From positions 62,001-126,000 of the forward strand of contig NZ_JAICBX010000002.1 in NCBI RefSeq assembly GCF_019492055.1: a stretch of DNA of 64,000 nt, written 5' to 3'. Of the stretch, positions 41,178-50,284 are shown in pieces. The translations under genes were made by a program, and so were the position numbers. Source of the stretch: Flavimaribacter sediminis (GTDB lineage Bacteria > Pseudomonadota > Alphaproteobacteria > Rhizobiales > Rhizobiaceae). The notes below the pieces were generated by a model that saw nothing but the letters and a program-made list of their open reading frames with translations, was not told the origin of the DNA and ran no database searches. Each line of letters opens with the position of its first letter. Within the stretch, counting starts at the first letter, position 1.

Positions 41178-42797
41178 ATGACCGCCAGCATCCTGCATAC
41201 GCTCGGCGGCGTCGGCCTCTTCCTGCTCGGCATGATCTGGCTGACAGAGGGCTTGCGGGGTCTGAGCGGCGACGCCCTGCGCAATGCACTCGCCCGCTTT
41301 ACCCGAACGCCGTTTAGCGGCGCTGTGACAGGGGCGATCGCAACGGCCGCGATCCAATCCTCCAGCGCGACGACCGTGACGGCCGTGGGATTCGTCAGCG
41401 CGGGACTGCTGACCTTTCCGCAGGCATTAGGCGTGATCTTCGGCGCCAATATCGGCACAACCATCACGGGATGGCTGGTGGCGATCCTTGGCTTCAAGCT
41501 GCATCTCGGCGAGATCGTCCTGCCGTTCGTGTTCGTCGGCGCCCTTTTGCGGTTGTTCGGCGGAACGCGGGCCAGTCTCGTCGGAACGGCGCTCGCCGGT
41601 TTCAGCCTCCTGTTCATGGGCATCGACGCCATGCAGTCCGGCATGGCCGGTTTCGAAGGCATTGTCACGCCGACAAGCTTTCCAGACGACAGCCTGTTCG
41701 GCCGGCTGCAGCTTGTCCTCATCGGCGTCGCCATCACGCTGGTCACCCAGTCGTCCAGTGCCGGCGTCGCCACGGCTCTGGCGGCTCTTGGCGCCGGCGC
41801 AATCAACTTTCCCCAGGCCGCGGCCATGGTGATCGGCATGGATGTCGGCACCACGTTCACGGCGGCGCTCGCCACGCTCGGCGGCGCAACGGCGGCGCGA
41901 CGCACCGGGCTTTCCCACGTCATCTACAATGTGCTGACAGGCGTCATGGCGTTTTTCCTGCTCGGCCCGTTTTCGATCATGGTCGCATCGATGGTGGAGC
42001 GGGGCGACGGACAGGTTGCGCTGGTCGCCTTTCACACCTCCTTCAACCTGCTCGGCGTCCTGATCGTGCTGCCTTTCGCAGGGCCATTCGCCCGGCTGAT
42101 CACCGTTCTTGTGCCGGAGCGGGGCCCGCATCTGACGAACAGACTGGGACGTCAGATGCTCAGCGATCCCGACGCCGCGACCGACGCCGTAACGGCGACT
42201 GTTGACGAGATTGTGCGGGAACACTTCAGCTCCCTCGCCAGTCGTCTTGACCACTCGGAAACCAGTCGTGCGGATCAGGCCGCATTGCGCGTGATTTCCG
42301 ACGCGCTCGACGAAACCCGCCGCTTCGTCGACACGCTTCCATCGGGCGCGCCGAATTCGCCGCAGGCGCAGCGTATCGTTGCGACCCTCCACATTCTGGA
42401 TCACCTTCAAAGGCTCTATTACCGTTGCACCCAGACAAAGCGTCTGGAAACGCTCCAGACAGACCACCGCCTCCGTCGCCTTGCCCGCATCCTGCAGAGT
42501 CTGACCGCCGAAGCAGCGACTGGCGCGAATCCGGAACGGGCCGAGCAGCGCCTCAACCGCCTCCGCCGGATCCTGCGCGTACAGCGCGACACCTATCGCG
42601 AGCACCTGCTCTTGCAGGCGTCCAACGATCAGCTCGACACGGATGAGGCGATCCTTAGGCTGGACGCGCTGCGCTGGCTGCACCGGGTAGTCTATCATCT
42701 GTGGCGCATCCAGCATCATGTGGCGCGAATGCATGCAGCGCGCGTCACGGCGTCGCCCCGGCGCGAAGCCGCGTTAGAAATTCTTGAAGACCGCTGA
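41178..42797 (+). CDS. Na+/Pi cotransporter-family protein with PhoU-like C-terminus
   Basis: 539 residues. The membrane half contains the inverted-repeat signature of SLC34/NptA transporters: QSSSATT near residue 60 and QSSSAGV near residue 192, each within a GANIGTT/GMDVGTT context. After about residue 310 the protein turns into a soluble helical, Arg-rich PhoU-like domain. It should import phosphate with sodium, with the tail sensing or regulating. The gene follows DUF3604 after 162 bp and is probably transcribed alone. A hairpin covers its stop codon. Confidence 0.9.
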   Translation: MTASILHTLGGVGLFLLGMIWLTEGLRGLSGDALRNALARFTRTPFSGAVTGAIATAAIQSSSATTVTAVGFVSAGLLTFPQALGVIFGANIGTTITGWLVAILGFKLHLGEIVLPFVFVGALLRLFGGTRASLVGTALAGFSLLFMGIDAMQSGMAGFEGIVTPTSFPDDSLFGRLQLVLIGVAITLVTQSSSAGVATALAALGAGAINFPQAAAMVIGMDVGTTFTAALATLGGATAARRTGLSHVIYNVLTGVMAFFLLGPFSIMVASMVERGDGQVALVAFHTSFNLLGVLIVLPFAGPFARLITVLVPERGPHLTNRLGRQMLSDPDAATDAVTATVDEIVREHFSSLASRLDHSETSRADQAALRVISDALDETRRFVDTLPSGAPNSPQAQRIVATLHILDHLQRLYYRCTQTKRLETLQTDHRLRRLARILQSLTAEAATGANPERAEQRLNRLRRILRVQRDTYREHLLLQASNDQLDTDEAILRLDALRWLHRVVYHLWRIQHHVARMHAARVTASPRREAALEILEDR

Positions 42798-42809
42798 ATA
42801 CTTCAGCGG
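42791..42809 (+). terminator. Short hairpin over the Na/Pi cotransporter stop
   Basis: CCGCTGAA/TAC/TTCAGCGG is a perfect 8-bp stem with a 3-nt loop; its left arm contains the TGA stop (42795-42797). An AT-rich stretch follows, but no proper T-tract, so it is a weak terminator candidate. Confidence 0.45.
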
Positions 42810-42958
42810 TTACGTGATTAACAAAGTAAATATATATTTCAAATTACAAATATAGATAGTTCTTATCTTTAAAAAATAACCAGAAGTTGTGATTAAAACC
42901 ACAGATATATTCGATCCGAATTGCACTCCTTGTCGAGTTCACGACAGGGAGACTAAAC

Positions 42959-45157
42959 ATGTCTATACAACTCAATCCTATACCCAATGGCGAGTTGCGC
43001 GCTTCGACGTCAAAACGTGTGCGCGAAGAAGCAGCCAAGGTTGCGTATAAACGGGTCACGCCAAAGAAACAGAAAAACAATGGCGAGGCGGCTGCATCCG
43101 GTCCGCGCCTGGCGACCTTCAGCAAGGGTCTCACCCATGACGACCATGGCGTAGCGGATCACAAGCAACTCGATACGCTGATCGAGCAGCTGAACCAGCA
43201 TCTCGACCCGCCCCATGATGCGGAAACGCCCTTTCCCGGAACCTATACCAGCAAGCTGCCGGCCCCTTTCAAGGTTCCCAATTATGGCGACGGCGCCAAG
43301 GGCTATGCCTGGCATAAATCGCTGAAATGGCGAAGCTGGGAGAGCCCGCTTTCCGGGCAGGCCTATGAAATCAACGGCCCGGACCCGGACCAGGTCGCCA
43401 TGCCGCCTGCGCCGGTGGCTGGATCTGCCGAACTGATCGCGGAAATGGCGGAAGTCTACGCCATGGCGTGTTTGCGCGACACGGCGTTCGAAAGCTGGAG
43501 GACAACCGCGACCAGCGTCGTCGGCATGCTCAATTGTCTGGATTATTTTTCCGATCCGGATTTCGCAGACGACCCCGATGCCCGCGCCAAATCGAGGCGG
43601 GAAGCCCGCCGAGGCGACGGCTCCAACAATCTCACGCCAGGCAACCTGTTTCGCGGGTCAACGCCGGGGTGCATGGCCGGCCCCTATATCTCGCAATTCC
43701 TTCTGATCGGAAACAAGGAGCGCGGGGGCGACCCCCGCAAGCCGGAGAGCGCTCCGCAATTGGAGCAGTCTCCGGTGACGGGAAAGGCAGCCGACGCCTA
43801 TAGCCGCGCCGCGCGTTTCGCCACCGTCGGCGCCGATGGACTGGCAAAACACAGCGACGGCTATGTTCAATACGGGGCCCAGACGATACCGCAGCAACTG
43901 GTTCCGCACCTTGCCGGACGCGATCACATGACCAACTGGAGACACTGGATCGACGTCCAGAACGGCGCGAACCTGAAAGACGGCTTCGACCTCTTCGAAA
44001 AGGAACCGCGCTTTATCTCGACGCCGCGTGATCTCGCGACCTATGTTCATTTCGACGCGCTCTACCAGTCCTACCTCAATGCATGCCTCATTCTTCTGGG
44101 ACAGGGCATGCCGACGGATATTGGTCTGCCGGAAGGCGCCGGTCATCCGACACGCGACGGCTTCGCGTTGTTCGGCGGGCCGCACATCCTCACACTGGTC
44201 ACGGAAGTCGCCACGCGCGCCCTGAAAGCGGTGCGGCGTCAAAAATACAACATTCACCTCAGGGCGCGCCCGGAAGCCATTGCCGCCGCCATCACTTTGG
44301 CCTGGAATGCAACGGACGGCGACCAGCAGCACAAGGCGATGGGCGTCGATGCGCACAAGTTCATCGCGATGAAGGACGCTCTGAAAGAGACAGGGCTTCT
44401 CGACGAAATATGCGCCCACAATGCAAAGCAGAACGCCAAATGGAAGTCGGACGGATGGCCTGTCGACCATTGCTGGATCGACGAATCGAAAAATGGTCTT
44501 CTGCCCATGGCGTTTCCCGAGCGATCTCCGATGCATCCGTCCTATGGCGCCGGTCACGCCACCGTCGCAGGCGCATGCGTAACCATCCTCAAGGCGTTCT
44601 TCGAGATGTACCGTATTCCGGAAGGGACCAAACGCGGACAAGTGCCGCTTGACGACCTGATGGAAAACGCGCCGGATTCCTTCTTCGGCCAGGAGCTGAC
44701 TATCACAGGCAAGCCTGATGACGGCGGCGTTCAGGTCGGGATCGGCATCCCCGACATCTACATCGCCGATGCCGCCCATCCTTCGAAACTCGCCAGTTAC
44801 GGCGGGGGCGACAAACACGCCATCACGGTCCAGGGCGAACTCAACAAGCTCGCCGCCAATATCTCGATCGGTCGGGATTTCGCCGGCGTCCACTACTACA
44901 CGGACTATTATGAGTCGCTGCGCATGGGCGAACGAATTGCCGTCGGCGTGCTGCAGGAGCAGATGCTGACCTACCGTGAACCGGTCTCGATGCGCTTAAC
45001 GAGCTTCGATGGCGACCTGATGCTGATAAGCGGCAGCGGCGGCTCGCGTTCCGGCGGCGGAGACCCGGATGACGCCGTTGTTCAGGTTTGGCGTCGCGAC
45101 GGCGGTTCAACGTCCACTGTTGATTTCAAGGAATGGTGGAACCGGGCGACTGCTTGA
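42959..45157 (+). CDS. Vanadium-dependent haloperoxidase-family (PAP2-superfamily) protein
   Basis: 732-residue protein without an obvious signal peptide. The vanadate pocket of algal bromoperoxidases is partly conserved: K429 and R437 (QKYNIHLRARPEA, eight apart), G532-H533 in MHPSYGAGHATVAG, and R639/H645 in IGRDFAGVHYY (six apart). The Ser of the SGH element is Ala531, and I do not see the acid-base His expected about 5-12 residues after R437, so true haloperoxidase activity is not assured. AGGGAG lies eight bases before the ATG. The gene has AT-rich flanks on both sides. Alternatives are a vanadium bromoperoxidase, or a related phosphatase-like enzyme. Confidence 0.82.
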   Translation: MSIQLNPIPNGELRASTSKRVREEAAKVAYKRVTPKKQKNNGEAAASGPRLATFSKGLTHDDHGVADHKQLDTLIEQLNQHLDPPHDAETPFPGTYTSKLPAPFKVPNYGDGAKGYAWHKSLKWRSWESPLSGQAYEINGPDPDQVAMPPAPVAGSAELIAEMAEVYAMACLRDTAFESWRTTATSVVGMLNCLDYFSDPDFADDPDARAKSRREARRGDGSNNLTPGNLFRGSTPGCMAGPYISQFLLIGNKERGGDPRKPESAPQLEQSPVTGKAADAYSRAARFATVGADGLAKHSDGYVQYGAQTIPQQLVPHLAGRDHMTNWRHWIDVQNGANLKDGFDLFEKEPRFISTPRDLATYVHFDALYQSYLNACLILLGQGMPTDIGLPEGAGHPTRDGFALFGGPHILTLVTEVATRALKAVRRQKYNIHLRARPEAIAAAITLAWNATDGDQQHKAMGVDAHKFIAMKDALKETGLLDEICAHNAKQNAKWKSDGWPVDHCWIDESKNGLLPMAFPERSPMHPSYGAGHATVAGACVTILKAFFEMYRIPEGTKRGQVPLDDLMENAPDSFFGQELTITGKPDDGGVQVGIGIPDIYIADAAHPSKLASYGGGDKHAITVQGELNKLAANISIGRDFAGVHYYTDYYESLRMGERIAVGVLQEQMLTYREPVSMRLTSFDGDLMLISGSGGSRSGGGDPDDAVVQVWRRDGGSTSTVDFKEWWNRATA

Positions 45158-45168
45158 ACGTCTGTTCG

Positions 45169-45197
45169 TTCCGGCGCGTTTGCAAAACGCGCCGGAA
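45169..45197 (+). terminator. Strong hairpin after the haloperoxidase gene
   Basis: TTCCGGCGCGTTT (45169-45181) pairs perfectly with AAACGCGCCGGAA (45185-45197) around GCA, 12 bp after the stop. The 13-bp stem is the strongest in the window; the downstream T-rich run TTCTTTCT is interrupted. Confidence 0.7.
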
Positions 45198-45334
45198 TAG
45201 CATCGTTCTTTCTGGCCCGCTGACCAGAAGCGAACAAAAGGCGTACGAACCTGCTGCATTTCATCAGGTTTTGTGCTACAAAATCTCGGCTTGAGGCGGA
45301 GCGGCAACTGGACGCAGGAAGGCCGTAAACGCAG

Positions 45335-45418
45335 ATTCCCGAAACAAAGCCAGATTGCGCGCGAAACCGGATTCACATTAAAACCTCAGGAATCTCGAAT
45401 TCCCGAAACAAAGCCAGA
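45335..45418. repeat. Exact 20-bp direct repeat, two copies
   Basis: An identical 20-mer containing CCCGAAACAAAGCC occurs at 45335-45354 and 45399-45418, 64 bp start to start. It lies in the roughly 450-bp non-coding gap (45158-45606) between haloperoxidase and DUF502, where composition drops to AT-rich after 45420. The rest of the gap shows nothing recognisable as a gene. Confidence 0.7.
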
Positions 45419-45606
45419 ATCTTAAATACATCAACGATTACATATATTTAAAAGTTTATTTCTGTGATTTCGTGCTAATCGGACGTAGAATCTGCAGTCG
45501 AAGTACGGCTCAGCAGACTTTCTGATCCTTATACTCTAAACTCCAGCTGCCAAATCCAGTAAGGTCTGCAAATTACGGCCATCAACTATTGAGGGCGCCA
45601 ACAAAA

Positions 45607-46179
45607 ATGTTCCGATTCATCAAGACAACCATCCTCGGCGGCGTTCTGTTTCTCATTCCCGGCGTGTTGCTTATCGTCATCTTCCAGCATGCCCATCGCA
45701 TCATTACCAAAGTGGCCGGCCCCATCATCGCGAGCCTGCCTTTCGAACGTGTCTTCGGCATCGCCGTCAACGACCTCTTGTCGATCATCGTGCTGCTCTT
45801 GATCTGCTTTCTTGCTGGATTGATCGCCATGACGCCCATCGCCTCGCGGACGGCTTCCGTGGTGGAGAGAATGTTTCTGTCCAAAGTCCCGGTCTACGAC
45901 GTCGCCAAGATCAAGCTGACGACGCCGCTGCGCTTCGAAGGCGAAGGCAGCCTTCCCACACTGCTCGTCCGTTTCGACGACCAGTGGCAGATCGGCCTCG
46001 AGATCGAACGCAAGGACGACAAGGTCGTCGTCTATATACCCGGCGCGCCCGATCCCTGGGCCGGAGCCGTTTCCATCGTTACGGAAGATCGTGTTACACT
46101 CTTGCCGGCCGGGACACAGGACACGATGATCACGTTCAAGCAACTCGGCAAAGGGACAGGCAAGTTGTTGTCCACCTGA
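45607..46179 (+). CDS. DUF502-family membrane protein
   Basis: 190-residue integral membrane protein with two helices near the N-terminus (ILGGVLFLIPGVLLIVIFQH and LLSIIVLLLICFLAGLIA) and a soluble C-terminal half ending in LLPAGTQDTMITFKQLGKG. The family is widespread and functionally unknown. The frame opens at a TTG (45589), but ATG 45607 gives the usual MFRFIKTTILGG opening with GAGGGCG ten bases before it. It is followed by a DUF308 protein on the same strand after 73 bp. Confidence 0.83.
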   Translation: MFRFIKTTILGGVLFLIPGVLLIVIFQHAHRIITKVAGPIIASLPFERVFGIAVNDLLSIIVLLLICFLAGLIAMTPIASRTASVVERMFLSKVPVYDVAKIKLTTPLRFEGEGSLPTLLVRFDDQWQIGLEIERKDDKVVVYIPGAPDPWAGAVSIVTEDRVTLLPAGTQDTMITFKQLGKGTGKLLST

Positions 46180-46252
46180 TGCGCGGATAATCAGATTCGG
46201 ATATCCTGCGCAGGGCCAGAGCAATCAGACACAGACAGGCAAGGAGCAAGCG

Positions 46253-46864
46253 ATGACAGATCCGGTTTCCGGCGGCGGCAGACGAGGCGAGTTTGTCGAC
46301 AACAGCCGCGAGGTCATCAGCGAGACCATGGGCGAGTTGTGGTGGACGTTCCTGATGCGCGGGGTGCTCGCCGCCATCCTCGGCGTGATCGCCCTGTTCT
46401 GGCCAACGGAAAGCATTTCGATCCTCCTGCGTATCGCCGGCATATTCCTGATCATCGACGGCGCCGTCGCTCTGTTCGGGTTTCGCAAGAAAGCAGGAAG
46501 CCAGGCCGAAACCGTATCCGGAGTGGTGTCCGCGCTTCTGGGCGTGCTGCTGCTTATCCTGCCCACGACGTCCGCGCGCTTCGTCTTCATCGTCATCGGC
46601 GTATGGGCCCTGGTTCGCGGACTGGTCTATCTCGTCGCCTGGTGGCAAAGCCCCGGGTCCGATCCCTCGCGCAACGGCGCCCGCAACGCCGGCATAGTCG
46701 CCGTCCTCGCCGGTCTCGTGCTGATCTTCTGGCCCGGAACAGGTCTCGTGGCGATCGGATGGGTGATTGCGATCGCCGCCTTCGTCATCGCTGCGGTCAT
46801 GTTCTTCCTCGCCTCCCGTTTCAAGCGCGTGCGCGACCGGGTGGGCATGAAGACGGTCAACTGA
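46253..46864 (+). CDS. DUF308/HdeD-family membrane protein
   Basis: 203 residues with six predicted transmembrane helices arranged as three hairpins: VLAAILGVIALFWP, IAGIFLIIDGAVALFGF, VVSALLGVLLLILP, FVFIVIGVWALVRGLVYLVA, GIVAVLAGLVLIFWPGTG and VIAIAAFVIAAVMFFLA. The repeated pattern GxxAxxxPxxS is that of HdeD, an acid-stress-associated inner-membrane protein in E. coli. The biochemical role is not known. It lies between DUF502 and a sterol-desaturase-family gene. Confidence 0.85.
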   Translation: MTDPVSGGGRRGEFVDNSREVISETMGELWWTFLMRGVLAAILGVIALFWPTESISILLRIAGIFLIIDGAVALFGFRKKAGSQAETVSGVVSALLGVLLLILPTTSARFVFIVIGVWALVRGLVYLVAWWQSPGSDPSRNGARNAGIVAVLAGLVLIFWPGTGLVAIGWVIAIAAFVIAAVMFFLASRFKRVRDRVGMKTVN

Positions 46865-46964
46865 GAGCCCGGCGCCGCCTCGACCAACAAGGGCATGATG
46901 TCGCAAGAAAAATTCGCGCAGCCGCCCTATAATAAGGGTGACCGAAGCCTACGCGAGTTCTGAC

Positions 46965-47810
46965 ATGACCGACGCCCTGCTGACGAACGAAGCCGCCATC
47001 CGCGCGGCGTCCTTTGTAGGCGTCCTTGTTGTCATGGCGCTGTGGGAAGTCGCCGCCCCGCGTCGAAGGCGCGAGATTCCGCGCCTTCTGCGTTGGAGCA
47101 ACAATCTCGGGGTTGTCGTGCTCGACACGCTGCTTGTTCGGGTGACCTTTCCGATCATCGCCGTCGGGCTCGCCCTGATCGCGCAGGACAAGGGCTGGGG
47201 CCTCTTCAATATCCTGGACATTCCGGGATGGACGGCGTTTATCCTTGCCGTGCTTGCTCTCGACCTCGCGATCTATCTCCAGCATGTCATGTTCCACGCC
47301 GTGCCGACGCTTTGGCGCCTCCATCGCATGCATCACGCCGATCTCGAATTCGACGTAACCACGGGCCTGCGGTTTCATCCGGTCGAAATCCTGCTGTCCA
47401 TGGGCGTCAAGCTGATGGTCGTTGCGGCTCTGGGACCGCCGGCGGTCGCCGTGCTCGTCTTCGAGGTGCTCCTGAACGCCACAGCCATGTTCAACCATTC
47501 AAATATTCGCATCCCGAAGGCAATTGATCGCGTCCTGCGGCTCTTCGTCGTCACGCCGGACATGCACCGCGTGCATCATTCGATCCATCCGAGCGAGACC
47601 AATTCGAATTTCGGCTTCAATCTTCCCTGGTGGGACCGCCTCCTTGGCACCTACAAGGCGCAGCCGCGCGACGGCCATCGCGGAATGACCATCGGCATCG
47701 AACAGTTTCGCTCGCGACGCGATCTCTGGCTCGACCGCATGCTGATCCAGCCGCTGCGGGGTCCTGCGAGCGGCTATGCGATCAATCGCAAAAGAAAAGG
47801 GCGCGAATAG
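46965..47810 (+). CDS. Sterol desaturase/fatty acid hydroxylase-family protein
   Basis: Di-iron membrane oxygenase family, 281 residues from ATG 46965. Histidine clusters that bind the two irons are readable: HVMFH in LQHVMFHAVPTLWRLHRMHH (H-x3-H and H-x2-HH), then MFNHSNIR and MHRVHHSIHPSE. Several hydrophobic helices precede them. The product would hydroxylate or desaturate a lipid or hopanoid-like substrate in the membrane. A GTG at 46938 could extend it by nine residues but has no better ribosome site. It ends just before a degraded region at 47.8 kb. Confidence 0.87.
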   Translation: MTDALLTNEAAIRAASFVGVLVVMALWEVAAPRRRREIPRLLRWSNNLGVVVLDTLLVRVTFPIIAVGLALIAQDKGWGLFNILDIPGWTAFILAVLALDLAIYLQHVMFHAVPTLWRLHRMHHADLEFDVTTGLRFHPVEILLSMGVKLMVVAALGPPAVAVLVFEVLLNATAMFNHSNIRIPKAIDRVLRLFVVTPDMHRVHHSIHPSETNSNFGFNLPWWDRLLGTYKAQPRDGHRGMTIGIEQFRSRRDLWLDRMLIQPLRGPASGYAINRKRKGRE

Positions 47811-47815
47811 GTCCA

Positions 47816-47984
47816 CTACTTCTGCCGTCCGGTGAGCGGGATCGCCAGAGGCGCGCCGTCGACAGGACAAGTGACGATCGCCACGCGCACCCCGAACACC
47901 GCCCCGATCGTTACCTTGTTGACCAACTCTTCCGGCGATCCATGGATTGCCCAGAGCCGGTAATCCTCCTGGTCGAAGGAGTTC
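47816..47984 (-). pseudogene. Truncated 3' end of an unidentified gene of the ribose-type ABC operon
   Basis: About 54 codons on the minus strand read as plausible coding sequence (DQEDYRLWAIHGSPEELVN, then GVRVAIVTCPVDGAPLAIPL) and end in a stop at 47816. The frame loses sense at about 47984, where the IS-derived sequence begins. It lies downstream of the ABC permeases in the same direction, so it is probably the amputated tail of the next operon gene. I do not recognise its family. Confidence 0.5.
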
Positions 47985-48260
47985 ATGGAGGCAGGCAAGA
48001 AGCGCATTCCTGACGAGATCCGGCGACAGATCGTCGATTTGGCACTGGAAGAGCCGGAAGTCTCGCCACGGGAACTGGCGGTCAGGTTCACCGACACAAA
48101 ACGATACTTCGTTTCGAAAGCCAGTGTTTACGGGCTGTTGGAGGCGTATGACCTCATCACCAGCCCGGCCTTTTTGGTGATCAAGGCAGCTGACGAGTTC
48201 AGCGACAAGTCCTCCGCGCCCAACCAGCTCTGGCAAACGGACTTTGCCTGTCTCAAGGTC
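47985..48260 (+). pseudogene. IS3-family transposase (orfB) remnant
   Basis: An internal piece of an IS3-type transposase: KKRIPDEIRRQIVDLALEEP, FVSKASVYGLLEAYDLITSP and APNQLWQTDFACLKV, which ends just after the first catalytic Asp (WQTDF). The catalytic core after that, the orfA half and the inverted repeats are missing. The frame runs on to 48311 only as antisense of the neighbouring permease. It is inserted between the last ABC permease and the truncated gene, marking an old insertion plus deletion. Confidence 0.82.
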
Positions 48261-48280
48261 TCGACCGGCATTAGGTTTCG

Positions 48281-49231
48281 TCAGGATGTGACGCGCTGGT
48301 TGCGCCCGTAAACGAGCAGCATGGCGATGATGACCGTGCCGTAGATGATCTGGCGGCCGGCTTCCGGCATCTGCATGATTGAGAGCACGGAGTTCAGCAA
48401 GACGATCAGAACGACTCCGATCAGAGTACCGACATACCGGCCCCTGCCTCCAAGAATGTGCGTGCCGCCGAGGACGACGGCGGCTATCGCCGGCAAAAGA
48501 AACGCGTTGCCCATACCCTGGTAGGCCTTTGCGGAATATCCGGCGAGCAGCACGCCGGCGATGGAGGCGCAAAGGCTCGACATCATGAAAGCGCCCATGG
48601 TGACGAAACGGGTGCGGATGCCCGACAGGTAAGCGGCCCGTTCGCTTGATCCGGTCGCGTATATAGACCGACCGAAGCCGGTTCGGGTCAGCACGATGAT
48701 TATGACGAGGGAAACCGCGGCCCAAACATATATCGCTACGGGAATGCCGAGTATCCGCTCCTTGGAAAGGAACAGCATCAGCGGCGTTGCGGTATCCTGC
48801 GGAGCGAACCCGCCGGTCTGCGCAACCATCAGCCCGCGCAGCACCGTATCGACACCCAGCGTGAATATCATGGACGGAATGCGCAGGAAAGCGACTCCGA
48901 AGCCGTTCAGCGCACCGACGGCGATGCCGACGGCGAGTGCTGTGGGCAGCGCCATTTCTCCGCCGACTGCGGTGGCGGTCATTGCCGCGGCGGTAAGCGT
49001 CCAGGGAATCGACAGATCTATATGGCCGAGCAGGATGACCATCATCATGCCCGCAGCGCAGATGCCGAGAAACGACCCGGTCTGCAATTGCTGGAGCAGG
49101 TAGTTCGGCGAAAGCAGCGGCGCCGCGCCACTCGTCGACAGCGTGTAGGCGGTGCCCGCCAGAAGGATCACGACAACGAAGAACGACGCGATCACGATGG
49201 GCTTGTTTTCGTTCGACACGGAAATGCGCAT
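48281..49231 (-). CDS. Ribose-type ABC sugar permease (second subunit)
   Basis: 316-residue inner-membrane permease of the RbsC family, about ten helices. Signposts: ICAAGMMMVILLGHIDLSIPW, LNGFGVAFLRIPSMIFTLG, GSSERAAYLSGIRTR (cytoplasmic coupling loop) and VVLGGTHILGGRGRYVGTL. It lies 6 bp after the first permease. The stop at 48281 is only about 20 bp from the IS remnant, so the insertion scar spared it or replaced only its last residues. Confidence 0.88.
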   Translation of the reverse strand: MRISVSNENKPIVIASFFVVVILLAGTAYTLSTSGAAPLLSPNYLLQQLQTGSFLGICAAGMMMVILLGHIDLSIPWTLTAAAMTATAVGGEMALPTALAVGIAVGALNGFGVAFLRIPSMIFTLGVDTVLRGLMVAQTGGFAPQDTATPLMLFLSKERILGIPVAIYVWAAVSLVIIIVLTRTGFGRSIYATGSSERAAYLSGIRTRFVTMGAFMMSSLCASIAGVLLAGYSAKAYQGMGNAFLLPAIAAVVLGGTHILGGRGRYVGTLIGVVLIVLLNSVLSIMQMPEAGRQIIYGTVIIAMLLVYGRNQRVTS

Positions 49232-49237
49232 GATGAC

Positions 49238-50284
49238 CTACCTGAAGAGATCCAGTTTGTTCCTGACCCGTATCGTGCGGATAGCGCCGAAGGACACAGC
49301 GACGAGCAATACGATGCCCTCGATCAGGGGCTGCAGCAGCGGGTCGATGTCAAGAATACGGAAATAGAAGGAGATAACACGCAATATGCACGCGCCGATG
49401 AGGCTGGCGATCGCGCCGCCTACGCCACCGAGCAGCGACGTGCCGCCCAGCACGACGGCCGCGATCGAGTTCAGCGTGTAGGCGCCGGCCTGCTGGAGGT
49501 CGGCATTGCCCGACGAGGTCTGGATTGCGAGATAAAGGCCGCCGCAGGCGGCGAAGAAACCGCCCAGCGTGAACGCCGCGATACGCGCACGGTCAATAGG
49601 CAATCCCGACATGAAGGCCGCCCCTTCGGCCGAGCCGATGGCGTAGACAGTGCGTCCCGTCACGGTGCGCTTGAACGGCAACCAGACGCAGACCGCGACC
49701 AGAACGACCAGCAAAAAAGGCACCGGAATGTCGACGAACGGCTGCAGCCACCATGCATCCCCGCCGTCAGCGAGCCCGTAAGTATCGGCAAAATCCCAGA
49801 CGGAATTTGTCAGCGCCCAGCCCAGGTCGCCGTCGACATCGCCGCCGGGCTTGGGTCGCACGATCAGCGCGAGGCCGATTGCGATCGCACCGGTGGCGAG
49901 CGTTGCGATGATCGGCTGGATGCGCCCGTAGACGACAATGCAGCCGTTCAGCGCGCCGAACGCCGTTCCAGTTGCGAGCGTCGCCAGCATGCCGAAAACG
50001 ATCTCGCCCGGCGTCCCATTCACGAGCACCGAGGCGACGCAGTTGCACAGCGTCATGACCGCCCCGACCGAGAGGTCCAGTCCGCCGAGCAGGACCGGCA
50101 GTGTTTGCGCCATGGCGACGAAAGCGATCGCCGCCGCCTCGTTGGTGTTCTGCACCGCGACCGCTGTGGAGAAGCCGCGCGGGTGCATGAAATTGTAAGC
50201 GACATACAGCGCAATCAGCAGGAGAGACGCGGTGACGACACCGAGATTCTGACTGAAATAGCGCATCAGGGTCGACTTGTGCAT
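49238..50284 (-). CDS. Ribose-type ABC sugar permease (first subunit)
   Basis: 348-residue RbsC-family permease. Typical blocks: VLLGGLDLSVGAVMTLCNCV, GCIVVYGRIQPIIATLATG, YAIGSAEGAAFMSGLPIDR and AAVVLGGTSLLGGVGGAIA. Its ATG shares one base with the ATPase stop (TAATG), so translation is coupled. Together with the next gene it forms a heterodimeric channel, a common arrangement in rhizobial importers of this class. Confidence 0.9.
   Translation of the reverse strand: MHKSTLMRYFSQNLGVVTASLLLIALYVAYNFMHPRGFSTAVAVQNTNEAAAIAFVAMAQTLPVLLGGLDLSVGAVMTLCNCVASVLVNGTPGEIVFGMLATLATGTAFGALNGCIVVYGRIQPIIATLATGAIAIGLALIVRPKPGGDVDGDLGWALTNSVWDFADTYGLADGGDAWWLQPFVDIPVPFLLVVLVAVCVWLPFKRTVTGRTVYAIGSAEGAAFMSGLPIDRARIAAFTLGGFFAACGGLYLAIQTSSGNADLQQAGAYTLNSIAAVVLGGTSLLGGVGGAIASLIGACILRVISFYFRILDIDPLLQPLIEGIVLLVAVSFGAIRTIRVRNKLDLFR

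Noticed and set aside
48261-48311. Continuation of the transposase frame to 48311
   Set aside because: From about 48261 the match to IS3 transposases stops and the sequence is antisense to the ABC permease.
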